Assembly (NCBI RefSeq): GCF_027853915.1
Contig: NZ_JAQGLA010000044.1
Location: 1 to 56,826, forward strand
Origin: Saccharopolyspora oryzae
Lineage (GTDB): Bacteria > Actinomycetota > Actinomycetes > Mycobacteriales > Pseudonocardiaceae
DNA: 56,826 nucleotides
Reading direction: 5' to 3'
How positions within the stretch are numbered: the stretch's first letter is position 1; every line of letters begins with the position of its first letter. The translations under genes were made by a program, and so were the position numbers. The notes beneath the pieces are model-generated. The model did not search any database and had not been told where the DNA came from. It saw nothing but the letters and a program-made list of their open reading frames with translations. This document shows positions 35,053 through 42,825 of the stretch, in pieces.

Positions 35053-36603
35053 TCAGATCGCGCGGTCGTGGTCTTCCCAGTAGGGGGCTCGGAGCTTGCG
35101 CTTGTAGAGCTTGCCGTTGGGGTCCCTGGGGAGCTCTTCGGCGAAGTCGATGGTCCGGGGGGTTTTGAACTTCGCCAGGCGGTCGCGGGCGTAGGCCAGC
35201 AGCTCCTCGGCCAGATCGTCGCCGGGGTGCGCGCCTTCGGCGGGCTGGACCACGGCTTTGACCTCTTCCCCCCAGTCCTCGTTGGGGACCCCGAACACCG
35301 CCACGTCGGCGACCTTCGGGTGCACCGACAGGGCGTTCTCCACCTCCGCCGGGTAGATGTTCACCCCGCCCGAGATGATCATGTCGCTCTTGCGGTCGCA
35401 CAGGTACAGGTAGCCGTCCGCGTCCAGGTAGCCGACGTCGCCGAGGGTGAACAGGTCCCCGACGCGCGCCTGCTCGGTCTTGCGGGCGTCCCGGTGGTAC
35501 TCGAAGCTCGAGCCGCCCATCCGCATGTACACCGTGCCGATCTCGTCCGGTGGCAGCTCCGCGCCGTCGTCGCCGAGGACCTTGACCGTCGAGCCCGGCC
35601 ACGGCTTGCCGACCGATCCCGGTTTGTCCAGCCACTCGGCCGCGCCGATCGCCGTGCCACCGCCTTCGGTAGCCGCGTAGTACTCGATCACGACCGGCCC
35701 CCACCACTCCAGCATCGCCCGCTTGACCTCCTGCGGGCACGGCGCGGCGCCGTGGATCGCCGCGCGCAGCGACGACACGTCGTAGCGCTGCCGGACCTCG
35801 GGCGGCAGCGCCAGGAGCCGGTGGAACTGGGTGGGCACCATGTGCGTGTGGGTCACCCGGTACCGCTCGATCAGCCGCAGCATCTCGGCCGGATCCCAGC
35901 GGTCCATCAGCACCGCGGTATGTCCTAATTGGATGGAGTGGGTGACGAAGTTGAGCACCGCGGTGTGGTAGAGCGGCGAGCCGCACAGGTGCACGTGCCC
36001 GTCGAAGGGCTTGATCCCGAAGATGCCGAAGAACCACGTCGCTGCGGCCGGCACCACATCGGGATCGGCTCCGGTCAGCGGCCGCCTGACGCCCTTAGGA
36101 CGACCGGTGGTCCCGGAGGTGTAGAGCATCGGAGAGCCCATGGTGCGGACGTCCGGGCGCTTCGGTGGCTCTTGCGCACCGAGCTGGGACAACTGCTGGA
36201 ATCCCGGGATCTCCCCGACCGCGAAGCGCGCCGAACCCGGGAGCCCGCAGCGCGCCGCAGCGTCGGAAGCCGCTGCGCTGAACCGCTCATGAGCGATGAA
36301 CGCCTTCGCACCGCTGTCCTCGATCAGGTAGGACACCTCGGCGCCGACCAGGTGCCAGTTCACCGTGACCGCGTACAGCCCGCACTGCATCGCGGCGAAG
36401 TAGGCGGCCAGCAGATCCGGCCCGTTGGGCAGCATCAGCACGACGCTGTCACCCACGTCGAGCCCCATGCTCTGCAACCCGCGGCCGTACCGGTCCGCGG
36501 CAGCGGCGAGTTCTCCGTAGGTGAGCTCACCGCCATCAGGGGCGATCACGGCAACCCGGTTCGGCTCCTGCTCTGCGATCTTCCACAGCCCGATGTCGGA
36601 CAC
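35053..36603 (-). CDS. Acyl-CoA synthetase, FadD family
   Basis: A 516-residue adenylate-forming ligase with P-M-L-Y-T-S-G-T-T-G-R-P-K-G-V (residues about 166-180), E-Y-Y-A-A-T-E-G-G-G and L-G-D-V-G-Y-L-D-A-D-G-Y, ending with P-R-D-P-N-G-K-L-Y-K-R-K catalytic Lys. The start is GTG with AGGAG nine bases upstream. A perfect KstR-type site lies 48 bases upstream, so it belongs to the sterol regulon. M. tuberculosis has no exact counterpart at this place; it resembles FadD4-type ligases. The substrate could be another sterol side-chain acid. Confidence 0.87.
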   Translation of the reverse strand: MSDIGLWKIAEQEPNRVAVIAPDGGELTYGELAAAADRYGRGLQSMGLDVGDSVVLMLPNGPDLLAAYFAAMQCGLYAVTVNWHLVGAEVSYLIEDSGAKAFIAHERFSAAASDAAARCGLPGSARFAVGEIPGFQQLSQLGAQEPPKRPDVRTMGSPMLYTSGTTGRPKGVRRPLTGADPDVVPAAATWFFGIFGIKPFDGHVHLCGSPLYHTAVLNFVTHSIQLGHTAVLMDRWDPAEMLRLIERYRVTHTHMVPTQFHRLLALPPEVRQRYDVSSLRAAIHGAAPCPQEVKRAMLEWWGPVVIEYYAATEGGGTAIGAAEWLDKPGSVGKPWPGSTVKVLGDDGAELPPDEIGTVYMRMGGSSFEYHRDARKTEQARVGDLFTLGDVGYLDADGYLYLCDRKSDMIISGGVNIYPAEVENALSVHPKVADVAVFGVPNEDWGEEVKAVVQPAEGAHPGDDLAEELLAYARDRLAKFKTPRTIDFAEELPRDPNGKLYKRKLRAPYWEDHDRAI

Positions 36604-36651
36604 GGCGAACTCCTGTCAACGACGACGCGGAAATCGGAAACTCAACAAATC

Positions 36652-36665
36652 TAGAACCTGTTCCA
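36652..36665. promoter_or_regulatory. KstR-type operator upstream of the fadD gene
   Basis: TAGAACCTGTTCCA fully matches TnnAACnnGTTnnA. It lies between the fadD start (36603) and the end of the luciferase-like gene (36702) on the same strand, so fadD has its own regulated promoter. Confidence 0.85.
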
Positions 36666-36701
36666 CACGGCGGGCAAGCCCCACATCCATCCACATAGGA
36701 C

Positions 36702-37751
36702 TCAATCCGCACCAGGAAGACCGAGAGCCGCGGCGATGTCGCGGATGTGGTCGGTGCTGCGGCATCCGACGAGGAGGGTGTCCACTCCGGACTTCTCCCA
36801 CTCCACCACCCGGCTCCGCACGGTCTCCGCGTCGCCGATGATCGCGATGTCGTCGACCATCTCGTCCGGCACCGCGGCCGCCGCCTCGTCCCGCCGGCCC
36901 TCGCCGAACAGGCGCAGCACGTCGTCCACGACCTCGTCGTAGTCCATCCGGCGGAACAGCTCGGCGTGGAAGTTCATCCCCGGCGCACCCATCCCGCCGA
37001 TGTAGAGCGCGAGCGAGGGCTTCAGCTTCGCCCGTTCGGCGGCCGGATCGTCGGTCACCACCACCTGGCAGCTCGCGGCGACCTCGAAGTCCGCGCGGCC
37101 GCGGCGAGCGCCCGGCCGGGCGAAGCCCTCCCCCAGCCAGTCCTCGTACATCCCGGCGACGCGCGGCGAGAAGTAGACCGCGATCCACCCATCGGCGATC
37201 TCAGCCGTCTGCGCCACATTGCGCGGACCTTCCGCACCGAGCCAGATCGGCAGGTCGGCGCGCAGCGGATGGGTGATCGGCCGCAGCGATTTGCCCAGCC
37301 CGATCGAGCCCGGCCCGTCGTAGGGCAGCCGGTAGTGCGGCCCGTCGTTGCGCACCGGAGCCTCGCGGGCCAGCACCTGGCGCACGATCGAGACGTATTC
37401 CCGAGTCCGCGCAAGGGGTTTCGCGAAGGGAGTGCCGTACCAGCCCTCCACCACCTGCGGTCCGGACACCCCGAGCCCGAGCACGCACCGACCACCCGAG
37501 AGGTGGTCCAGGGTCAGCGCGTGCATCGCGCACGAAGCCGGGGTGCGCGCGGCGACCTGCGCCACGGACGTACCCAGCCGCACGCGACTGGTCCGCGATC
37601 CCCACCAGGCCAGCGGGGTGAAGGCGTCCGAACCCCAGGACTCCGCGGCGAAGACCGAGTCGAACCCGGTGCGGTCGGCTTCGAGAACGAGTTCCTCCGC
37701 GTTCGGCGGCGGCGCCGCGCCCCAGTAACCGAGCTGAAGTCCGATTCTCAT
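36702..37751 (-). CDS. LLM-class (luciferase-like, F420-type) oxidoreductase, Rv3520c-like
   Basis: A 349-residue TIM-barrel flavin/F420 enzyme: M-R-I-G-L-Q-L-G-Y-W-G start, V-F-A-A-E-S-W-G-S-D, L-T-L-D-H-L-S-G-G-R-C-V-L-G-L-G-V-S-G, I-W-L-G-A-E-G-P. The ATG at 37749-37751 follows GAGGATCGCTG. It is divergent from the DUF35-ltp operon, as Rv3520c is from Rv3521-Rv3523, and shares the operator in between. The reaction is unknown; coenzyme F420 use is inferred from family. Confidence 0.87.
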   Translation of the reverse strand: MRIGLQLGYWGAAPPPNAEELVLEADRTGFDSVFAAESWGSDAFTPLAWWGSRTSRVRLGTSVAQVAARTPASCAMHALTLDHLSGGRCVLGLGVSGPQVVEGWYGTPFAKPLARTREYVSIVRQVLAREAPVRNDGPHYRLPYDGPGSIGLGKSLRPITHPLRADLPIWLGAEGPRNVAQTAEIADGWIAVYFSPRVAGMYEDWLGEGFARPGARRGRADFEVAASCQVVVTDDPAAERAKLKPSLALYIGGMGAPGMNFHAELFRRMDYDEVVDDVLRLFGEGRRDEAAAAVPDEMVDDIAIIGDAETVRSRVVEWEKSGVDTLLVGCRSTDHIRDIAAALGLPGAD

Positions 37752-37816
37752 CAGCGATCCTCCTCGTCCCGACGGATCCACCGGTTCCCATCCTGCCCGC
37801 ATGTTGCCCCAAAATC

Positions 37817-37830
37817 GAGAACATGTTTCA
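37817..37830. promoter_or_regulatory. KstR-type operator between the LLM gene and DUF35-ltp operon
   Basis: GAGAACATGTTTCA keeps AAC-NN-GTT and the final A; the first base is G instead of T. It lies 9 bases before the chosen GTG of the DUF35 gene and 65 bases before the divergent LLM gene. Confidence 0.78.
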
Positions 37831-37839
37831 CTTCAGTTC

Positions 37840-38796
37840 GTGACTGGGCTCTCCGAACCACTCAGCGCACCGCTCGAAGTCGGCTTCGACTACACCCGCT
37901 CCCTGGGACCGGTCCACCGCCGGTTCGCCACCGAACTGCGCGGCCGCCGCATCGTCGGCGTGCGCGGCAGCGACGGCCGGGTCCACGTGCCCCCCGTCGA
38001 GTACGACCCCGACACCGCCGCCGCGCTCGACGAGTTCGTCCAGGTCGGCACCAGCGGCACGGTGCTGAGCTGGTCGTGGATGCCGCAGCCGATCGAAGGC
38101 CAGCCCCTGCAGCACCCGTTCGCCTGGGCGTTCGTGCTGCTCGACGGCGCCGACACCCCGATGCTGCACGCGGTGGACGTCGGTTCGCCCGACGCCATCC
38201 GCACCGGCATGCGGGTCCAGGTCCGCTGGTCGGCCGAGCGCGGCAACGGGATCCGCGACATCGCCTGCTTCGAGCCGGTCGGCGACTCCCCCGCCGCGCC
38301 CGAGGAGGATCCCGAACCGGTCACCATGATCACCTCGCCGGTGCACCTGCACTACCAGCACTCGGCCTCCCCCGAGGAGAGCCGCTACCTGCGCGGGCTC
38401 GCCGAGGGCAGGCTGCTCGGCCAGCGCTGCCCGGAGTGCGGGAAGGTCTACATCCCGCCGCGCGGCGCCTGCCCGACCGACGGCGTGCCCACCGAGGAAG
38501 AGGTGGAGCTGCCCGACACCGGGACCGTGACGACGTTCTGCATCGTCAACGTGCCGTTCCTGGGCCAGCGCATCAAGCCGCCGTACGTGTCGGCCTACGT
38601 CCTGCTCGACGGCTCCGACATCCCCTTCCTCCACCTGGTGCTGGGCTGCGCCGCCGACGAAGTCCGCATGGGCATGCGGGTCCGCGCGGAGTGGAAACCG
38701 CGCGAGGAGTGGAACTACACGCTCCAGAACATCGACCACTTCCGCCCCACCGGCGAGCCCGACGCCCCCTTCGAGACCTACTCCCAACACCTCTAG
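37840..38796 (+). CDS. Double DUF35 OB-fold protein, Rv3521-like partner of Ltp aldolases
   Basis: A 318-residue protein with two tandem DUF35 units. The second (residues about 165-310) has the zinc-ribbon start C197-P-E-C-G with C211-P-T-D, then the OB fold. The first (residues about 10-145) has the same fold pattern but no ribbon cysteines (I-V-G-V-R-G-S-D-G-R-V-H-V-P-P). DUF35 proteins bind thiolase-like Ltp proteins and build steroid aldolase complexes (known for ChsH2-Ltp2). I choose the GTG at 37840 because longer starts would contain the operator. It is the first gene of the ltp4-ltp3 operon. Confidence 0.87.
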   Translation: MTGLSEPLSAPLEVGFDYTRSLGPVHRRFATELRGRRIVGVRGSDGRVHVPPVEYDPDTAAALDEFVQVGTSGTVLSWSWMPQPIEGQPLQHPFAWAFVLLDGADTPMLHAVDVGSPDAIRTGMRVQVRWSAERGNGIRDIACFEPVGDSPAAPEEDPEPVTMITSPVHLHYQHSASPEESRYLRGLAEGRLLGQRCPECGKVYIPPRGACPTDGVPTEEEVELPDTGTVTTFCIVNVPFLGQRIKPPYVSAYVLLDGSDIPFLHLVLGCAADEVRMGMRVRAEWKPREEWNYTLQNIDHFRPTGEPDAPFETYSQHL

Positions 38797-38814
38797 CCCG
38801 CCGAGGAGTTCACC

Positions 38815-39864
38815 GTGGAAGACGTAGCCGTCGTCGGGTTCGCGCAGGCACCGAACGTGCGCGCCACCCACGGCACCACCAACGGGGTCGAGATGCTGGT
38901 CCCGATCTTCCGGGACGTCCTCACCAGCACCGGGCTGCGCACCGAGGACATCGGGTTCTGGTGCTCCGGTTCGTCGGACTACCTGGCGGGCCGGGCGTTC
39001 TCGTTCATCGCGGCGGTCGACGCCATCGGCGCGTTCCCCCCGATCAACGAATCGCACGTGGAGATGGACGCCGCCTGGGCGCTGTACGAGGCGTGGGTGA
39101 AGATCCGCACCGGCGAGGTCGACACCGCGCTGGTCTACGGCTTCGGCAAGTCCTCGGCCGGTGACCTGCGCCGGACGCTCGCCCTGCAGCTCGACCCGTA
39201 CACCGCCGCGCCGCTGTGGCCCGACTCGGTGAGCATCGCCGGCCTGCAGGCCCGCCTGGGCCTGGACTCCGGCGCGTGGACCGAACGGGACATGGCCGAA
39301 GTCGCCGCCCGCAGCCGGGCCTCCGCCGGACCGGACGCGCAGCGCTCGGGCCAGGTCGACGTCGAAGACCTGCTGGCCCAGCCCCACATCGCGGATCCGC
39401 TGCGCGAGCATGACTGCGCACCGATCACCGACGGCGCCTCCGTGGTCGTGCTCGCGAGCGCCGAACGGGCCCGGGAGCTGCACGAACGTCCGGCGTGGAT
39501 CACCGGGTTGGAGCACCGGATCGAGTCCGGCAGCCTCGGTGCCCGCGACTTGCTCCGGTCGCCGTCGACCACCGCCGCGGCCCGAGCGGCCGACGTCGGC
39601 GACGTCGAGCTCGCCGAACTGCACGCACCGTTCACCCACCAGGAAATCCTGCTGCGCCGTGCCATCGGGCTCGGCGACGACGTGGCGATCAACCCGTCCG
39701 GCGGCCCGCTGTGCGGCAATCCGATGTTCGCCGCGGGACTGGCGCGCATCGGCGAAGCCGCTTCCCGCGTGATGTCCGGTACCGCGACGCGGGTGCTGGC
39801 GCACGCCACCAGCGGGCCCGCGCTGCAGCAGAACCTGGTCTGCGTGATGGAGGGAAGGTCCTGA
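38815..39864 (+). CDS. ltp4: Thiolase-fold steroid side-chain aldolase Ltp4
   Basis: A 349-residue thiolase-like protein starting with GTG. At the place of the thiolase nucleophile it reads E-S-H-V-E-M-D-A-A-W-A (residues 79-89), so the catalytic Cys is absent. The thiolase-type C-terminal glycine motif is kept in P-S-G-G-P-L-C-G-N-P. This fits Ltp-type enzymes, which act as retro-aldolases rather than thiolases. In Rhodococcus rhodochrous ltp3 and ltp4 are required for C24-branched (phytosterol) side chains. It overlaps ltp3 by one base. Confidence 0.9.
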   Translation: MEDVAVVGFAQAPNVRATHGTTNGVEMLVPIFRDVLTSTGLRTEDIGFWCSGSSDYLAGRAFSFIAAVDAIGAFPPINESHVEMDAAWALYEAWVKIRTGEVDTALVYGFGKSSAGDLRRTLALQLDPYTAAPLWPDSVSIAGLQARLGLDSGAWTERDMAEVAARSRASAGPDAQRSGQVDVEDLLAQPHIADPLREHDCAPITDGASVVVLASAERARELHERPAWITGLEHRIESGSLGARDLLRSPSTTAAARAADVGDVELAELHAPFTHQEILLRRAIGLGDDVAINPSGGPLCGNPMFAAGLARIGEAASRVMSGTATRVLAHATSGPALQQNLVCVMEGRS

Positions 39865-41024
39865 TGGGCAAGCGGTTGGCGGCGGTCATCGGGACCGGCC
39901 AGACGCACCACACCAGCAAGCGCCTCGACGTCTCGATCGCCGGGCTGTGCCGGGAAGCCGCCGAGCGCGCGCTGGCCGATGCCGGCCTGGACTGGCCGGA
40001 CGTCGACGCCGTCGTGGTCGGCAAGGCCCCCGACCTGTTCGAGGGCGTGATGATGCCCGAGCTGCACCTCGCGGATTCCCTCGGTGCGACGGGGAAACCG
40101 ATGATCCGCGTGCACACCGCTGGATCGGTCGGCGGCTCGACGGCCAACGTGGCGGCGAGCCTGGTGCAGGGCGGGGTGCACCGGCGGGTGCTCGCGGTGG
40201 CCTTCGAGAAGCAGTCCGAGTCCAACGCGATGTGGGCGCTGTCGATCCTGCCGCCGTTCAACATGCCGGTCGGCGCGGGCGCCGGCGGTTACTTCGCGCC
40301 GCACGTGCGCTCCTACATCCGCCGCTCCGGCGCGCCTGAGCACATCGGCGCGATGGTGGCGGCCAAAGACCGCCGCAACGGCGCGCGCAACCCGTACGCG
40401 CACCTCAAGCAGAGCGACATCACCATGGAATCGGTGCTGGCCTCGCAGGTCCTGTGGGATCCGATCCGCTACGACGAGACCTGCCCGTCCTCCGACGGTG
40501 CGTGCGCGGTGGTCATCGGCGACGAGAGCGCCGCCGGGCAGTCCGCGGCGTGGATCCACGCGACGGCGATGCGCACCGAACCGACCACCTTCGCCGGGCG
40601 CGACCAGGTGAACCCGCAGGCCGGGCGGGACGCGGCGGCAGCGCTGTGGCGGGAGGCCGGGATCGGCGACCCGCTGTCCGAAGTGGACGCCGCGGAGATC
40701 TACGTGCCGTTCTCCTGGTTCGAGCCGATGTGGCTGGAGAACCTCGGTTTCGCCGCCGAAGGCCAGGGCTGGAAGCTCACCGAAGCAGGCGAGACCGCGC
40801 TGGACGGGCGACTGCCGGTGAACCCCTCCGGCGGCGTGCTGTCGTCCAACCCGATCGGCGCCTCCGGCATGCTGCGGTTCGCCGAGGCGGCGATGCAGGT
40901 CACCGGCAAAGCAGGCGAGCACCAGGTGGACGGCGCGCGCACCGCGCTCGGCCACGCCTACGGCGGTGGCTCGCAGTACTTCTCGATGTGGGTGGTCGGC
41001 GCCCGGAAACCGGGGGAACGATGA
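39864..41024 (+). CDS. ltp3: Thiolase-fold steroid side-chain aldolase Ltp3
   Basis: A 386-residue thiolase-superfamily protein. The nucleophile region reads H-T-A-G-S-V-G-G-S (residues 84-92), again without Cys. It keeps N-P-S-G-G-V-L-S-S-N-P-I-G-A-S-G and ends in A-Y-G-G-G-S-Q-Y-F-S-M. Together with Ltp4 and the DUF35 protein it likely forms the aldolase complex that removes the C24 branch of plant sterols. Stop and next start overlap (ATGA), so the LLM gene is coupled to it. Confidence 0.9.
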   Translation: MGKRLAAVIGTGQTHHTSKRLDVSIAGLCREAAERALADAGLDWPDVDAVVVGKAPDLFEGVMMPELHLADSLGATGKPMIRVHTAGSVGGSTANVAASLVQGGVHRRVLAVAFEKQSESNAMWALSILPPFNMPVGAGAGGYFAPHVRSYIRRSGAPEHIGAMVAAKDRRNGARNPYAHLKQSDITMESVLASQVLWDPIRYDETCPSSDGACAVVIGDESAAGQSAAWIHATAMRTEPTTFAGRDQVNPQAGRDAAAALWREAGIGDPLSEVDAAEIYVPFSWFEPMWLENLGFAAEGQGWKLTEAGETALDGRLPVNPSGGVLSSNPIGASGMLRFAEAAMQVTGKAGEHQVDGARTALGHAYGGGSQYFSMWVVGARKPGER

Positions 41025-41890
41025 AGTTCACGATGTCGGTGGCGATGAGCCCGCTGGACCAGCTCACCGAGCTGGCCCGCACCGCGGAGGAATGCGGCTT
41101 CGCCGCCATCGCCCTGCCCGATTCGCTGTTCTACTCCGAAAAGGTCTCCGCGGCCTACCCGTACACGCCGGACGGCTCGCGGATGTGGGACGCCGAAACC
41201 CCTTGGGCGGACCCGCTGATCGCGGCCGCGGCGATGGGTGCGGCCACTTCGCGGATCCGCTTCTACACCTCGGTCCTCAAGCTGGGGCCGCGCAATCCGG
41301 TGCTGCTGGCACGACAGCTGGCGTCGGTCGCGGTGCTCACCGGCGACCGCTTCGGCCTGGGCATCGGGCTCGGGTGGGCGCCGGAGGAGTTCGAGTGGTG
41401 CGGCGCGCCGTACGCCAAGCGCGGTGCGCGCGTGGACGAGGCCATCGAGGTGCTGCGGCTGATCCTCGGCGGCGGGATGGTCGAGCACCACGGCGAGTTC
41501 TTCGACTTCGACCGCCTGCAGATGAGTCCGGCGCCGGCCAGCCCGGTGCCGATCTACATCGGCGGGCACACCGAGGCCGCGCTGCGGCGAGCAGCCCGGA
41601 TCGGCGACGGCTGGGCGTCGGCGATGATGACGCTGGACGAGCTGCGCAGCACGATCGACCGCCTCACCGAGCTGCGCGCGTCCTACGACCGTTCGGACGC
41701 GCCGTTCGAGATCCAGGCGGTGTGCGTGGACCGCTTCGGCGCGTCCGGCTACCGCGAGCAGGCCGAGATCGGCGTGACGGACGCGATCGTGGTCCCCTGG
41801 CTGTTCGACGGCCACGGCTTCGACGCCGACCTGAGCGCCAAGCAGGACTCGATCCGGAAGTTCGCCGACGAAGTCCTCAGCCAGTTCTGA
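41021..41890 (+). CDS. LLM-class F420-dependent-type oxidoreductase, second copy
   Basis: A 289-residue luciferase-like TIM barrel starting M-K-F-T-M-S-V-A-M, with G-I-G-L-G-W-A-P-E-E-F, I-Y-I-G-G-H-T-E-A-A-L-R-R-A and I-G-D-G-W. It is translationally coupled to ltp3. It differs clearly in sequence from the LLM protein at 36702-37751. Its position in the aldolase operon suggests action on the C24-branched side chain or on the ketone or aldehyde released; this is inference only. Confidence 0.83.
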   Translation: MKFTMSVAMSPLDQLTELARTAEECGFAAIALPDSLFYSEKVSAAYPYTPDGSRMWDAETPWADPLIAAAAMGAATSRIRFYTSVLKLGPRNPVLLARQLASVAVLTGDRFGLGIGLGWAPEEFEWCGAPYAKRGARVDEAIEVLRLILGGGMVEHHGEFFDFDRLQMSPAPASPVPIYIGGHTEAALRRAARIGDGWASAMMTLDELRSTIDRLTELRASYDRSDAPFEIQAVCVDRFGASGYREQAEIGVTDAIVVPWLFDGHGFDADLSAKQDSIRKFADEVLSQF

Positions 41891-41990
41891 GGCGTTCGAC
41901 CGGGAGCAGCGGCGCGAAAGCCCGGTTCCGCGGGAACCGCCCGGGATTCTTGCACTGCTCGGAAGTCACACCACCTGATCGGAGGATGGC

Positions 41991-42434
41991 ATGGTCGAGG
42001 GCGTGCACTGGTCGGCCAGCACCGAGCCGCACCCGGCTCGCGATGCGGCGCTGAAGTCGATGAGCGCGGTGACCCGCGGCGCGAAGGACGAGTGGGTGGC
42101 GCTGTTCGCGCCGGACGGCGTGGTGGAGGACCCGGTCGGCCCGTCGATCTTCGACCCGGAGGGCTGCGGTCACCACGGCCACGACGGCATCGCGGCGTTC
42201 TGGGACCTCGCGATCGCCCAGGCCGACCGCATCGAGTTCCACGTCCACGACTCGTTCGCGGCGGGCCGCGAGGTCGCCAACGTCGGCTGCATCTCGACGT
42301 TCCTCCCCGACGGCAGCACCATGGACGCCGAAGGCGTCTTCGTCTACCACGTCGACGAATCAGGCCTGATCCGCTCCATGCGAGCCTTCTGGGAGTTCGA
42401 CCGAGCCGTGAAAACCCTCCGCCCGGCCGACTGA
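41991..42434 (+). CDS. Ketosteroid-isomerase-like NTF2-fold protein
   Basis: A 147-residue cone-shaped NTF2/SnoaL fold protein. The motif W-V-A-L-F-A-P-D-G-V-V-E-D-P-V-G aligns with the Asp38 region of bacterial ketosteroid isomerases, so the general base is kept. By my alignment the oxyanion-hole Tyr14 and Asp99 positions are not kept (near L-K-S-M-S and E-G-V-F-V-Y). It may therefore isomerise a different steroid or only bind one. It starts 100 bases after the LLM gene with GGAGG upstream; a short 7-bp stem (41923-41939) lies in the gap. Confidence 0.75.
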   Translation: MVEGVHWSASTEPHPARDAALKSMSAVTRGAKDEWVALFAPDGVVEDPVGPSIFDPEGCGHHGHDGIAAFWDLAIAQADRIEFHVHDSFAAGREVANVGCISTFLPDGSTMDAEGVFVYHVDESGLIRSMRAFWEFDRAVKTLRPAD

Positions 42435-42455
42435 CCCCCGATCGGACCCCGAGTT

Positions 42456-42647
42456 CCGCAGTTTCAATTGAAACTGTGATCCGCCGTGCCTGGGATCCGC
42501 AGTTTCAATTGAAACTGCGGTCCCCCGGTGTGCCGGCCCCGGCGTGTCGGACACCGACACGCCGACGGATGTGGACGACCCGTCCGGCCTGGGGAGAAGT
42601 TCCGCAAATTCAATGGAAATCGGAGGTCCGATTTCCATTGAATTTCG
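42456..42647. repeat. Palindrome module D (two S palindromes + GTGTCGG hairpin + L3) at a convergent junction
   Basis: Between the convergent KSI-like gene and cyp125 (gap 42435-42825). S4 is an 18-bp perfect palindrome (42459-42476). S5 is a 24-bp perfect palindrome centred on TTTCAATTGAAA (42497-42520). The hairpin GGCGTGTCGG/CCGACACGCC is at 42541-42563. L3 has 18-bp perfect arms (42606-42623 and 42628-42645). The S4-S5 part is the inverted near copy of module A. This is the richest of the modules. Confidence 0.88.
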
Positions 42648-42680
42648 ATCAGACGACCGCAGCGGCGAAGCACGACCGGC

Positions 42681-42790
42681 ACCGCCGCGGGTTCTCAGAC
42701 GTCGCCTGGCGAGGACAGCCCGTTCGCCGTGCATTGGACAACGGGATCCCGCAGCCAAGCGGCGTCTGAGGTTCCGCCACCCGCACCGCC
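42681..42790. repeat. Inverted-repeat element, copy 2 (CTCAGACG family)
   Basis: The arms are CTCAGACGTCGCCTGG (42694-42709) and 42755-42770 (14 of 16 paired). The left half and both flanks match the reverse complement of 1101-1221; the central loop differs. It follows palindrome module D directly and completes the 391-base gap, in which I find no gene. Confidence 0.8.
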
Positions 42791-42825
42791 GCGCGAGACG
42801 AGGATGGAAACCGCCGCTGGTCGGG

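Noticed and set aside
30914..42523. S palindromes as operators for the sterol genes
   Set aside because: They lie at convergent 3' ends, not near starts, and lack the AAC-NN-GTT KstR core; only the 22149 copy is near a 5' end.
30914..42647. S and L palindromes as a CRISPR array
   Set aside because: Copies are kilobases apart or only a few per site, internally palindromic, with no regular spacers and no cas genes.
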